A stretch of DNA of 64,000 nucleotides from positions 55,102 to 119,101 of the IMG/VR virus record IMGVR_UViG_3300025645_000042, one strand, 5' to 3'. The position numbers and the translations under genes are program-made. How positions within the stretch are numbered: position 1 is the first letter of the stretch; every line of letters begins with the position of its first letter. The DNA comes from a virus. Below, one piece after another: positions 15,706 to 23,885 of the stretch. The notes beneath the pieces are model-generated. The model searched no databases and was not told the DNA's origin. It saw only the letters and a list, made by a program, of their open reading frames with translations.

Positions 15706-15717
15706 ATTTTCCCATTT
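15684..15717 (-). terminator. Intrinsic terminator after the vWA gene
   Basis: An 11-bp stem, AAATGGGAAAA/TTTTCCCATTT, with a 6-nt loop and a minus-strand run of nine T. It closes the vWA transcription unit. Confidence 0.88.
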
Positions 15718-15742
15718 AAATTTCTAATAATTAATTAATTAA

Positions 15743-16414
15743 TTAGATATTATCATCTACTTCCACATCTTCTTCAACAGAATCTGAAACTAATCCACGA
15801 GTTTTCGCCTCCCCTTCCATTACACTTGAAAAGTACATTTGTTTGGAAAAATTTCTACTTACATTTGCAATTTCAGTTCCTTCGGCTGAATCGGTATAGG
15901 TTAAAGTGTTTGATGCTGCAACACCCCAAGATTGGGCAGCTTTAACGGCCTCTTCTGTTGTGCCCATAAAAGTAACACCCCATTTTTTCTTATCGACTTT
16001 CTTTAGTAATTTTTTAATATCTTTTTGAGTAAACTCTTTAGAAGAATTTTCCTCACCATCAGTTAAGATACTAACAAATACCCCATCTTGTTTTTTACCT
16101 ACCATTGCAAAAGATTTACCGATAGCATCAAATAATGCCGTACCACCATTTGCTTTATAACTTTCAACACAATCAAGAGTTACATTTTTTCTTTTCTTAG
16201 TATCTAATAATACTTCAAACCAACCTTCGTTTATTGACCAACCTTGGCTAGAGAATTGGACTAGAATTGTTCTTATTTTAGCTTCATCTTTATTCTCTTT
16301 CATATCCTTACGAATATCTTGAAGAATTTCAGTTAAACCATCTTTAACTTGTTTTGTTTTTGAATGCATACTTCCTGATGCATCTACAATAATTACATTT
16401 GTGATTTTTTTCAT
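15743..16414 (-). CDS. von Willebrand factor A-domain protein (TerY-like)
   Basis: 223 residues forming a single vWA domain. The metal-ion-dependent adhesion site is complete: DASGS at 11-15, a Thr in NGGTALFDAIG (about 90) and Asp in SILTDGEENS (about 117). Such stand-alone cytoplasmic vWA proteins resemble TerY and act as Mg-dependent protein-binding modules. The tail (about 190-223) is acidic. It has its own promoter and terminator, so it is a one-gene transcription unit. The adjacent zinc-ribbon gene could encode a partner, since TerY-type proteins occur beside metal-binding modules; that is inference. Confidence 0.87.
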   Translation of the reverse strand: MKKITNVIIVDASGSMHSKTKQVKDGLTEILQDIRKDMKENKDEAKIRTILVQFSSQGWSINEGWFEVLLDTKKRKNVTLDCVESYKANGGTALFDAIGKSFAMVGKKQDGVFVSILTDGEENSSKEFTQKDIKKLLKKVDKKKWGVTFMGTTEEAVKAAQSWGVAASNTLTYTDSAEGTEIANVSRNFSKQMYFSSVMEGEAKTRGLVSDSVEEDVEVDDNI

Positions 16415-16446
16415 TTTATAAAATTTTTAAGGTTTAATATTCCCTG

Positions 16447-16476
16447 TTAATATACTATTTTTTTTTAATTAAACAA
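16447..16476 (-). promoter_or_regulatory. Candidate promoter for the vWA gene
   Basis: On the minus strand, TTG (16476-16474), 19 nt, TATATTAA (16454-16447), with a 32-nt leader to the ATG at 16414. It also reads as TTGTTT-N16-TATATT. One copy of a 14-bp repeat lies about 26 nt upstream. Confidence 0.42.
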
Positions 16477-16501
16477 GACAATATTGAATTAGTTATTAAA
16501 T

Positions 16502-16515
16502 ACGTGATTAAACTA
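16502..16515 (+). repeat. 14-bp inverted repeat, copy 1
   Basis: ACGTGATTAAACTA; its exact reverse complement is at 17527-17540. The two copies bracket the zinc-ribbon gene. They could be operators for a shared regulator or crossover half-sites. Confidence 0.6.
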
Positions 16516-16523
16516 ATAGTTAT

Positions 16524-17435
16524 TTATTGCTTTGCTCCACAGTATGAACAAAACTTTGTTTTACATTTAGCACCACAACCACCACAATACTTTGTGTAGT
16601 AATCTTTAGCACTTAATTGTTGTTCCGATTTAGGAAATAATTTATACCTTAATACATGAAATGATGTTAATTCAAATTCACCTGTACCTTCACATAATTT
16701 TTGGTCTGATTTTGAACCTTTCTCAACCCTACCAGTTTCGATAGTTGTCGGAGTTTTAGATTTACTCTTTAAGGATTTATTTAATTTACCTTGCAATTTA
16801 GATTCATCTAATTTTGCACCCCTAAGTGATTGACTTGTATTTGTTGTTCCTATCCCAACACCCCCCGTTGTTGTAAGTGTTGTTTCACTTCTAGACGGAA
16901 TAAACATATCTTCATTAATATTTAAATTCGAGTAGGCATTATAGTTACCCGTTGATGAATCAACAAAATTAGCGTTAGTTGTTGTTAAATTGCCATTAAT
17001 ATTATAATCCCCCGATGTCCAATCTAAAGTCACAGTTCCTGAACCACCCATTAAAAAATCTGGTTCTGGTATTACTATTTCTTTAAAGAATGCGATTTCC
17101 ACATCACCGTTAGGTTCAATAGCTTTCTTAGCAGACTTGGTATTATCTACTTTATAGGTATCGAATAGAAACTTTTTATTTGAATCTAAGAACCTATCAA
17201 GGAATACACGTTCACCTGGTCTTAAAATTAAGCCACCTGAAATTGGTTTATTATTTAATTTGATTGTTGTAAGTACTTTATCCTGAGTTGGATTGTACAA
17301 TTCGATTTGGAATTCACTCCCTTTTTCTAGATAGTATGAAGGAATACTCTTGTTCTTCCCATACTTTTTAATCCTACTTTTATTAATAGCAAGATTAGCT
17401 GTCGGATTTTTATCCGAAGTTTTTTTAATTGTCAT
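16524..17435 (-). CDS. Protein with C-terminal double zinc ribbon, 303 aa
   Basis: The last 30 residues hold four Cys pairs arranged as CGGCGAKC and CSYCGAK, a zinc-ribbon knuckle pair. The N-terminal 130 residues are beta-rich (LEKGSEFQIELYNP, ILRPGERVFLDRFLD) and resemble a virion-type beta sandwich. The middle (about 130-230) is Ser/Thr/Gly-rich and low in complexity, followed by a basic Lys/Ser linker. No enzymatic motif is visible. It is transcribed alone from a promoter at 17546-17575 and is bracketed by a 14-bp inverted repeat. It could be a structural protein or a partner of the neighbouring vWA protein; function unknown. Confidence 0.75.
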   Translation of the reverse strand: MTIKKTSDKNPTANLAINKSRIKKYGKNKSIPSYYLEKGSEFQIELYNPTQDKVLTTIKLNNKPISGGLILRPGERVFLDRFLDSNKKFLFDTYKVDNTKSAKKAIEPNGDVEIAFFKEIVIPEPDFLMGGSGTVTLDWTSGDYNINGNLTTTNANFVDSSTGNYNAYSNLNINEDMFIPSRSETTLTTTGGVGIGTTNTSQSLRGAKLDESKLQGKLNKSLKSKSKTPTTIETGRVEKGSKSDQKLCEGTGEFELTSFHVLRYKLFPKSEQQLSAKDYYTKYCGGCGAKCKTKFCSYCGAKQ

Positions 17436-17526
17436 TACTTTTTAATTTTAATAATTAATGTGCTAATATTTTTGTTACCATCTGATAACTCAAAAGTCGT
17501 AAATCGACTCAAGACTAACACGTAAA

Positions 17527-17540
17527 TAGTTTAATCACGT
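17527..17540 (-). repeat. 14-bp inverted repeat, copy 2
   Basis: Reverse complement of 16502-16515. It lies immediately downstream of the -7 box of the promoter at 17546-17575, the position of a repressor operator. Confidence 0.6.
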
Positions 17541-17545
17541 TAATA

Positions 17546-17575
17546 TAAATATACGGAAAATATAAAAAATGTCAA
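17546..17575 (-). promoter_or_regulatory. Candidate promoter for the zinc-ribbon gene
   Basis: On the minus strand, TTG (17575-17573), 19 nt, TATATTTA (17553-17546). It also fits TTGACA-N16-TATATT. The leader would be about 105 nt and carries an AGTCG/CGACT hairpin near 17495-17509. Confidence 0.48.
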
Positions 17576-17596
17576 GTTTTTTAAAAGAAATAACTA

Positions 17597-17603
17597 TATT
17601 TAT
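17597..17603 (+). promoter_or_regulatory. TATTTAT element before the frameshifted gene
   Basis: CTATATTTATAG lies 6 nt upstream of the ATG at 17610. It could be a late element or a degenerate TAnnTTTG box; no TTG is placed at the right distance. Confidence 0.3.
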
Positions 17604-17609
17604 AGTATA

Positions 17610-17996
17610 ATGAAGAATATAGTAAAAAAATTATTAAGGGAAAGTTTAATGAATGAGAAGTCTATTTTAGATGTTTCATTGATGGATTTTAATATCAAAG
17701 AAATTATAGATTCTTGGTTAATGAGTTCAAGTGAAACCCCAGTTATGATGTTTAAATATGAAATGCAAGATGAGTATAATTTAAGTCCTGAAGAAAAAGA
17801 ACATATTATGGATATGGATGAAGATGAAATTCTTGAAAGTGATAGATTTAAAAAATGGTTAAAATATGAAGCTGAATACAAAATAGAAAATTTTATTAGT
17901 GAAATTCAAGATTATTTTAATGGAGATACTATTACTATTTGGCGTGAAATGACGGTTCCAATGGATTGGGTTAAAGGTTTATCTAAAGGGGGGTAA
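17610..17996 (+). CDS. N-terminal part of a frameshifted gene, 128 aa
   Basis: Not recognised by family. It begins MKNIVKKLLRESLMNEKSI, is acidic in the middle (DMDEDEILESD), and ends WVKGLSKGG at a run of six G (17988-17993). Skipping one base there continues the reading into a further 90 codons with matching composition (see the next entry), so the full product would be about 217 residues. It is the only plus-strand gene in a long minus-strand region and converges on the 473-aa structural gene. The start is supported by the ATG and the A/T-rich leader. Confidence 0.7.
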   Translation: MKNIVKKLLRESLMNEKSILDVSLMDFNIKEIIDSWLMSSSETPVMMFKYEMQDEYNLSPEEKEHIMDMDEDEILESDRFKKWLKYEAEYKIENFISEIQDYFNGDTITIWREMTVPMDWVKGLSKGG

Positions 17997-18264
17997 ACGA
18001 TTAGGTAAATTTTGGTCATTTGAGGAAGATGCAGCGGAAGCTCATTGGGGTGGTAAAGGTGAAAAAATTAAAATACAAACATCTATCAGAGAAGAATATA
18101 TAGATTGGAATCAAACTATTGAAGCTAATATAAATCCACAAATAGGAGAAGATGAAAAAGAAATTACCCTATTCAAGAATACTCCATTAAAAATTGAGCG
18201 GTTGGTTGTTAATGATAAAGATATTGATATATTACCAATTAAAGATAAGGTTTTTAAAGCTTAA
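17992..18264 (+). pseudogene. C-terminal part of the frameshifted gene (+1 frame)
   Basis: Open frame of 90 codons with no credible start of its own. It continues GKRLGKFWSFEEDAAEAHW and so on to ILPIKDKVFKA-stop. Deleting one G from the G6 run joins it to the upstream frame as SKGGKRLGKFWS. The possibilities are a disabling mutation, a phase-variable tract, a programmed +1 shift or a sequencing error. The FWSFEEDAAEAHWG segment looks like a conserved enzyme motif; an ADP-ribosyltransferase-like fold is only a guess. Confidence 0.6.
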
Positions 18265-19682
18265 CCTTTTCTTTCATCTACCTGAGAAGTGATAGAAAAA
18301 CTAATCACATTTTTGGTAGTTTTAACTTCCGAATTTGAAGTTGCTTTAATATCTAAAAAGTATTCAGAAGGTAATAAACTTTCTGTATCTAAAAGAAAAT
18401 AATTATAATTGAATGCTTTATTAACTGGTTGATAATCAACAACTGAATATTCAGCTTGACCTTCTTTAACATATAATCTATATTCTAAAGAATTAAGAAC
18501 TTCTTGGTCATTAGTTGTGTAAGGTACTTTTGCATTTATTCTAATTTTCCTAACATCACCACGTTTAATTCTTTCACCATTTTTAATTCCAGACACATTA
18601 AATTTATAATCTTTTGGTGTTGAAGCATCGGCACCAATGTTGTAGTATTCGTTTGAATCTTTCAATTCAAATTCTAATTCAATATCTGGACGAGTTACAC
18701 CCTTAATTACTATACCAGACCAAACGTCTTCGTATAATACACAACCCACATCAGTTGTTGGCACTAATAATTCTATTGAATATACACCAGAAGCCTCATG
18801 GGTAATATCTGAAGATGTATAGGCTGAGAATGTTTCACCTAAATTATCTAATATATTTACACTCATACCTGAAAATGTATCAACATCACAAGGTACACCA
18901 CCCACGTTTATATATAAATAAAGTTTATTTAATTTATCTAAATAGAAATCAGCCCTATCATCTTGAATTGAACTTTCATAAACACTTTCAACGTATGGTT
19001 CGTAGAATGTTTGTGTATGTCTAGTAAAAAACCCAACATACTTTAAATTATCTTTGATTGAATCTTCAAGGGTTTCATCAAATGCCAATCCTAAGCCATA
19101 ATTTGTATCACCAGTTAAGTAACCATTAACGATATCAGTAATGTTCATTTCAAGATTTTCAGTTCCATCTTCAAAACTTTGAGTTTTAAGAATTGTTGTT
19201 CCAGTCCATGCGCTAAATATACCAGCACCTTCACTCCAACTATCACCAGTTCTAGCTTCTAACCAGTTTGATGGGTTAGTACTAATTACGGTTGCATCAC
19301 TAGATGAAAAGAATTTTTGACCAGCGAAGTCGTAACCAATACCTTCATCCCAATCTTGGTTAACTGGGAATAAATTTAAATCAAATGATGAAGTTCTATC
19401 TTTACCATCACCAGTTTGTTGCCCTAACAATGATGCATCGAATGTACCAGTATTGGTCATTCTTAAAGTATGTTTTAATTTACTTAAATCAGGGTACATA
19501 CCCTTAGCTCTTAAATCGATTATTCTTTGTACATCGAATTGAAATATATATCTTGTGAATAAAGGTGTATTAGCCTCATAACTACCACCATAGAATAATT
19601 CAGCAACAGGGTTTTTACCCGTGTTTTCGGCTCTATTATAGACAATAGTGTTATTTCGGTCAAAGTAGGTTCTGATTACCAT
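18261..19682 (-). CDS. Virion structural protein, 473 aa (DNRLRE-like N-terminus)
   Basis: Beta-rich product. The N-terminal half resembles DNRLRE-type carbohydrate-binding or adhesin modules: TYFDRNNTIVYN, FTRYIFQFDVQRI, Trp-rich WDEGIGYDF and SNWLEARTGDSWSEG, then MNITDIVNGYLTGDTNYGLG. The C-terminal half looks like tandem Ig/FN3-like sandwiches. A TATTTAT element lies 17 nt upstream of its start, so it is expressed late. It is the last gene of the structural minus-strand block and overlaps the convergent frameshifted gene by 4 bp. A collar, baseplate or whisker position is possible; the exact virion location is unknown. Confidence 0.72.
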   Translation of the reverse strand: MVIRTYFDRNNTIVYNRAENTGKNPVAELFYGGSYEANTPLFTRYIFQFDVQRIIDLRAKGMYPDLSKLKHTLRMTNTGTFDASLLGQQTGDGKDRTSSFDLNLFPVNQDWDEGIGYDFAGQKFFSSSDATVISTNPSNWLEARTGDSWSEGAGIFSAWTGTTILKTQSFEDGTENLEMNITDIVNGYLTGDTNYGLGLAFDETLEDSIKDNLKYVGFFTRHTQTFYEPYVESVYESSIQDDRADFYLDKLNKLYLYINVGGVPCDVDTFSGMSVNILDNLGETFSAYTSSDITHEASGVYSIELLVPTTDVGCVLYEDVWSGIVIKGVTRPDIELEFELKDSNEYYNIGADASTPKDYKFNVSGIKNGERIKRGDVRKIRINAKVPYTTNDQEVLNSLEYRLYVKEGQAEYSVVDYQPVNKAFNYNYFLLDTESLLPSEYFLDIKATSNSEVKTTKNVISFSITSQVDERKG

Positions 19683-19698
19683 GGTATTTGTTTTATTT

Positions 19699-19705
19699 AT
19701 AAATA
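19699..19705 (-). promoter_or_regulatory. Candidate late promoter element (minus strand)
   Basis: TATTTAT on the minus strand, 16 nt upstream of the ATG at 19682, within the palindromic string TATTTATAAATA. Confidence 0.45.
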
Positions 19706-19714
19706 TCTATTTTT

Positions 19715-20656
19715 TTAGTTAATTTTGATATTTTTAGATAAGAATGATTGTAAATCATATTCTAATAATCTATCAATATCATTGGCACCAGAAGCGTCTT
19801 GTGGTTTAAGACCTGGATAAGCATGTATGTGATTTATAAATGCTTCAATTAAAACTTGTAAGAATTCTATTAATTCATCACCAAACACCAAAGGGTGAGC
19901 ATCTTTAACTATCTTTTGAATTTCTGTATCTGTTATCGTATCATTTTGATTATTCAATACGAATCTAGGACTACCGTTTTTATGTGTTAGTAAATTAATT
20001 TTATTACTAACAAGATTAATTACACCACCGATTTCAGCACTTGTAGATTCGGTTGCTGGTTTTAAAGTAACATCATGTTTTATTTGAATATATGATGGAT
20101 TAACCTTATTAAATTTAGGAATTTCACCTTTTGATACACTACTATCAAATTGACCAGCTCTAATTAGAACTTGTTTTTCTTTAAGAATGATATCAGAATT
20201 ATCTCTACCTTGTAACGCAATATCTTCAATATTAGGGTATACACCTTTATTTTCAGGTATTGTAAATGGAGATGGTTGTGCTTCTCTAATACCACTACCT
20301 AATGTTGATTTGGCAGAAAATATTTCACTATCTTTATATATAAATTGTGGTTGTGAAATAATAGGACCCATATACATTCTATCAATGTTAGGGTTTTTAA
20401 CGTCAGGAAGGAATATTAATACTGTTTCATTAACCTTTGGTATAACATGTAATAGTTTTTGAACCATTGGGAATGCGTATGGAAGGTCATTTAAAGCCAC
20501 GGCATCATCAACACCAATAATTCTAACTTTAATCCTACTAGCACCTAATTCATCTTGATTAGATACAACCTTAGCATAATAAAATACTGTGGTTTCTAAC
20601 CTACGGCCAGCACCTCTATTATATATACTTGTTCCACCAAATGCGTATTTACTCAT
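19715..20656 (-). CDS. Baseplate hub / tail-spike OB-fold protein (gp5/VgrG-like)
   Basis: 313 residues. The N-terminal OB-fold has the gp5/VgrG pattern: VVSNQDELGASRIKVRIIGV, then LPYAFPMVQKL, then NETVLIFLPDVKNPNIDRMYMGPI (about residues 29-120). Downstream, short beta repeats (DIILKEKQVLIRAG, YIQIKHDVTL, GGVINLVSNKINLLTHKNG) may form the start of a spike. The C-terminus contains ALEAFINHIHAYPG-like helices. The lysozyme domain of T4 gp5 is absent. It would sit at the tail tip and help penetrate the envelope. It overlaps the following 64-aa coiled-coil gene by one base in a late operon starting at 23078. Confidence 0.82.
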   Translation of the reverse strand: MSKYAFGGTSIYNRGAGRRLETTVFYYAKVVSNQDELGASRIKVRIIGVDDAVALNDLPYAFPMVQKLLHVIPKVNETVLIFLPDVKNPNIDRMYMGPIISQPQFIYKDSEIFSAKSTLGSGIREAQPSPFTIPENKGVYPNIEDIALQGRDNSDIILKEKQVLIRAGQFDSSVSKGEIPKFNKVNPSYIQIKHDVTLKPATESTSAEIGGVINLVSNKINLLTHKNGSPRFVLNNQNDTITDTEIQKIVKDAHPLVFGDELIEFLQVLIEAFINHIHAYPGLKPQDASGANDIDRLLEYDLQSFLSKNIKIN

Positions 20657-20850
20657 TACCTATAGCTTAATCTTGCGTTTAATACTTTTTTAGATTCAAG
20701 ATATTGAATATCCATTTCATCTAATTCTTTCATTAACTTTTCAATTCTAGTTGAAAGTGCAGCGATTTCATTTTTGGTTGCTTCATACTTTTCATTCATT
20801 TCGATTTGAGCGTTAATGATTTCGTTATTTGTTTTTTCTTCCCAATTCAT
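20656..20850 (-). CDS. Small coiled-coil protein, 64 aa
   Basis: A single charged heptad-repeat helix (NEIAALSTRIEKLMKELDEMD and flanks). It is one base from the gp5-like gene and 2 nt after the next upstream gene. Coupling with baseplate genes suggests a small structural or chaperone role; no family was recognised. Confidence 0.68.
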   Translation of the reverse strand: MNWEEKTNNEIINAQIEMNEKYEATKNEIAALSTRIEKLMKELDEMDIQYLESKKVLNARLSYR

Positions 20851-20852
20851 AA

Positions 20853-21257
20853 TTATCTTATTACTCCATTACCAGATGCAATATTACTTGTCACACCTTG
20901 ACTTATAATAGGCCCACCTAAATTACCAACCCCAGTTGTTATTACCTGAACACCAGGTGGAATTGCTATTTCTATTTTAGCTTCTAATTGTAATGCACTT
21001 ATAATTTCTTCAGCCATGATAACCATCATTGATTCCATAATATTACTATTTTCAGAAAAAATGTCACCCGCTGGTGCACCAGCTTCAGTTTGTCTAGCAA
21101 TAACCCTAGATGCTATATTCCTAGCACTTAAACCAGGTCTTAAATTAGCACCAACCACTAATAATTGTGGTGGTAATTGAGTAATTGGAGTTCTAGGAAC
21201 ATTAAAAGCCGCTTTAAGGCTATTAATTACTTTTGTCATTGAACTTACATTTGCCAT
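20853..21257 (-). CDS. Uncharacterised structural protein, 134 aa
   Basis: Not recognised. An N-terminal basic helix is followed by PRTPITQLPPQLLVVGANLRPGLSA, a helical middle (MMVIMAEEIISAL) and a Gly-rich beta C-terminus (IPPGVQVITTGVGNLGG). No signal peptide or membrane helix. Its place between the gp5-like protein and a 480-aa late protein makes a baseplate component likely. Confidence 0.7.
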   Translation of the reverse strand: MANVSSMTKVINSLKAAFNVPRTPITQLPPQLLVVGANLRPGLSARNIASRVIARQTEAGAPAGDIFSENSNIMESMMVIMAEEIISALQLEAKIEIAIPPGVQVITTGVGNLGGPIISQGVTSNIASGNGVIR

Positions 21258-21263
21258 ATTATT

Positions 21264-22706
21264 TTATATTAATCCAGATACACCTCTTAATATATCTGTT
21301 GATGAACCAACAAGACTCGCTAATTGAGCTTTCTGACCTTTCACCCTTTCTATTTGAGTTTTTATTATATTTTCAGAAACTAATGTTCTAACTTCTCTTA
21401 AAACTCTTTCTAAAATTATTGATACCACCGCTTCACGGACACTTTTTAAGACTGTTGTTAACAATATCTTATTCTTTTTCATAAAGTCTTCAACATTATC
21501 AAATGTTGACCCATAAATAATGGTATGATTTAATGCTAAAATAGCAATCAATTTTGGTGATAAAATAACACCTACGATTGCATTCATAATAGTCTTCAAC
21601 ATACTTTCAATAAAGTTTAATTGAATACTAAATTTATCACCATTACTAACGTTATTGGCTGATTCATTAGATAATGAATCTAGAGCGTTCCTAACTATTG
21701 TTGTTTTTTGCTCAATTAATTCTGGTGTATTTATTTGGTCATTGAATGAATTTAAATTTTCATCAACTTCCGCTAACGATTCAAATGAAATACTTGACTC
21801 TATATTATCACATGTAGTCACAATCATTATACCTTTTCTTCTCATTTCACTTTTAAATTCTATCTCAGAAATTTCTTGATTACTAAATCGGAAATAACTG
21901 TCATCTAAAATTATATCATCATCAGCATTAATTATTCTATCAATTATTTCTTGTATTTTAATTTCGTTTTCAATGGTGCGCTTATTTTTATTTACTTTTA
22001 AAGAAATTGTACCAAATATTGATTCAATGATAGAGTTTATTAATTTATTAGTGTTTAATAGTTTAATACTATCAATATAATCATTGTTGAAGTCTGTTAA
22101 TTTATTAGAAGCATAAGCTGAATTAGGTTTTAGATTAACGATGTTATTTGGTAAATTAACATCGGTAGCTTCTTGATTAAATTTAACATCTAATATACTT
22201 GTACTTAAAGTTTGGGTACCCCAAGAACTAGTTCCACCATTATCTTGAATGACTTCAAATAAAAATGTATTAAAATCTGTACTGTTTGTACCTGTGTTAA
22301 CATCATTATAAAGAAGTTTACCAGCATCCGATATTGGATTAACTTTAAACATATCAAGTAAATCTATTTTACTTAATTCTAAATCAATACCATCATCTAT
22401 AAATGATTGAGGTAGAGATGGGTTAATACCACAACTCACGAGCTGTTTTAAGGCCAATTTAAGAGCTTTTTTAATCTCAAGCTCTATATCATCCAGATTA
22501 TGGGTTAAAACGTCTACAAGCGTCTCTTTTAACGATTCAAATCCAATAAGAGCTTTAGCCAAATCCACTAAAAAATTTAGACTATTTGGTGATTGAGATA
22601 TTGAAGGTAACGAATTAGAAATAGAAAATTTAGGGAATCCTTCTGAAGAAACCCTTAAAGCGGCTATTTGACCAAATACTTCAGATTTTTCTTTAGTAAT
22701 ATCCAT
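21264..22706 (-). CDS. Uncharacterised structural protein, 480 aa
   Basis: Not recognised. Mostly helical, with hydrophobic stretches (LNFLVDLAKALIGF, MLKTIMNAIVGVILSPKLIAIL) that look amphipathic rather than transmembrane. The C-terminal 120 residues are basic and helical (REAVVSIILERVLREVRTL). It sits in the late structural operon between a 134-aa protein and a 121-aa charged protein. The length would suit a baseplate hub or wedge component. No motif allows a firmer call. Confidence 0.7.
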   Translation of the reverse strand: MDITKEKSEVFGQIAALRVSSEGFPKFSISNSLPSISQSPNSLNFLVDLAKALIGFESLKETLVDVLTHNLDDIELEIKKALKLALKQLVSCGINPSLPQSFIDDGIDLELSKIDLLDMFKVNPISDAGKLLYNDVNTGTNSTDFNTFLFEVIQDNGGTSSWGTQTLSTSILDVKFNQEATDVNLPNNIVNLKPNSAYASNKLTDFNNDYIDSIKLLNTNKLINSIIESIFGTISLKVNKNKRTIENEIKIQEIIDRIINADDDIILDDSYFRFSNQEISEIEFKSEMRRKGIMIVTTCDNIESSISFESLAEVDENLNSFNDQINTPELIEQKTTIVRNALDSLSNESANNVSNGDKFSIQLNFIESMLKTIMNAIVGVILSPKLIAILALNHTIIYGSTFDNVEDFMKKNKILLTTVLKSVREAVVSIILERVLREVRTLVSENIIKTQIERVKGQKAQLASLVGSSTDILRGVSGLI

Positions 22707-22712
22707 TTATTT

Positions 22713-23078
22713 TTATTTATTGTCTCTTTCTTTTAACAATTCTCTAATTTTAGCAAAGCTTTGGTTATTAACAACTTCTGGATTTTCTTTAATCGCTGAA
22801 GATATACTACCATTATGTTTTATAATTTCATTTTGTAGTTTACCAATATCTAATTTGGTTTTGATTGCAGAATCTTTAAGTTTTAGCGCATCAGTTTTAG
22901 CTTTTGCTACTTTTACCCAATCATCAATATCTTCTGGGTCTGAACCAGCAGATACTTCATTAACTACTTTTTGAGCGTCATTAATTTGAGTGCACGTATT
23001 ATTATAAACTTCTTGTAATAACCCTTGTAAAGAATCATTACTATTAATTTCTATTGATTGTTTTTTTTTCCTTGGCAT
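22713..23078 (-). CDS. Charged helical protein, 121 aa, first gene of a late operon
   Basis: Begins with a basic MPRKKKQS segment, then a long coiled-coil-like region (DDWVKVAKAKTDALKLKD through DIGKLQNEI). The layout recalls small terminase subunits (gp16-type coiled coils), but the gene lies 22 kb from terL and among baseplate genes, so that identity is weak. A TATTTAT element lies 15 nt upstream, directly behind the terminator of the sigma gene. Confidence 0.68.
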   Translation of the reverse strand: MPRKKKQSIEINSNDSLQGLLQEVYNNTCTQINDAQKVVNEVSAGSDPEDIDDWVKVAKAKTDALKLKDSAIKTKLDIGKLQNEIIKHNGSISSAIKENPEVVNNQSFAKIRELLKERDNK

Positions 23079-23093
23079 AACTTATGTTTTATA

Positions 23094-23100
23094 ATAAATA
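23094..23100 (-). promoter_or_regulatory. Candidate late promoter element (minus strand)
   Basis: TATTTAT on the minus strand, between the sigma-gene terminator (23130-23168) and the ATG at 23078. This placement implies a new transcription start for five late genes. Confidence 0.52.
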
Positions 23101-23129
23101 GGTAAAAATAGAGTTTTAGTTATAATAAG

Positions 23130-23168
23130 AAAATTGATAAGGGTTTATAAGTAGCCCTTATCAATTTT
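23130..23168 (-). terminator. Terminator hairpin at the end of the sigma gene
   Basis: A 14-bp perfect stem, AAAATTGATAAGGG/CCCTTATCAATTTT, with an 11-nt loop. It includes the last codons and stop of the sigma gene. The minus-strand 3' side ends TTTTCTT, a moderate U tract. Confidence 0.7.
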
Positions 23169-23885
23169 ATCTGTTTTGGTTAGTTCATATATGGTTTTAT
23201 ACCTTCTCATAGCAATTCTAATATCTTTAGTTACTAATCCAGTATATTCTCTAATGGTACCAAGAATACTATTCTTGTTAAATTTGGAACTCTTATTAAG
23301 AGTTGCAAATAAAGTTTCCCAATCACCTAAGATATATAATAACGCTTCACCAACTTTACGTTCATTTTCTGTCATCTTCTTTTTCTCTATACCTTCTAAC
23401 TCTAATTCGTTTTGAATTTCCCCACACATAGTATCAATTAAATCGCTTAAACCATAATCGGTTTCTGATAAATGGTATACATACTCATCTTTTTCATGTA
23501 CCTTACCTAAAGATTTTTGGAAATCTACAGTTTGGTTAATGTATTTATCATCTTTGATTAATAAACCTAAAATGTAATGTTTACATATAGTCCCATAATA
23601 AGAAAACGCTCTTTTACCTTTTTCTGGTTTGAATTTATCTGCTTTAAGGATAAGATAAGAGAGAGTATCGCTGTGTAAATTCTCAAAAGAGTAGTCTTTT
23701 CTATATAATTTATAACGTCTAATAATAGACTCAATCATTATATTAAAGGCATGTCTAAGATGTTTATTATAAATTCGATTTCTTTCTATTTCATCACCTT
23801 CATTTAAAAATCTAACCACAGCTGCTTCTTGTTCGGGGCCGAAATATAAACCATTTGTTCTTTTTCGTCCTCTTTTTTTAGTCAT
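23145..23885 (-). CDS. 55: Late-transcription sigma factor (gp55-like)
   Basis: Directs host RNA polymerase to late phage promoters. The 246-residue product shows a sigma-70 region 2-like block: YSFENLHSDTLSYLILKADK then FKPEKGKRAFSYYGTICKHYI (about 66-106), like T4 gp55 around its YTQSWKQEMIADGIEA and NPHAYITQACFNAF segments. The basic N-terminus (MTKKRGRKRT) and C-terminal helices (TKDIRIAMRRYKTIYELTK) could contact DNA or polymerase. It is the last gene of the PhoH operon, closed by a hairpin. Its presence accounts for the recurrent TATTTAT element before structural genes. Confidence 0.82.
   Translation of the reverse strand: MTKKRGRKRTNGLYFGPEQEAAVVRFLNEGDEIERNRIYNKHLRHAFNIMIESIIRRYKLYRKDYSFENLHSDTLSYLILKADKFKPEKGKRAFSYYGTICKHYILGLLIKDDKYINQTVDFQKSLGKVHEKDEYVYHLSETDYGLSDLIDTMCGEIQNELELEGIEKKKMTENERKVGEALLYILGDWETLFATLNKSSKFNKNSILGTIREYTGLVTKDIRIAMRRYKTIYELTKTDKIDKGYL

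Noticed and set aside
15671-15715. Longer N-terminus for the first gene of the rmlB operon
   Set aside because: The extra codons are the terminator hairpin and promoter; the hydrophobic run is an artefact of the T-rich stem.
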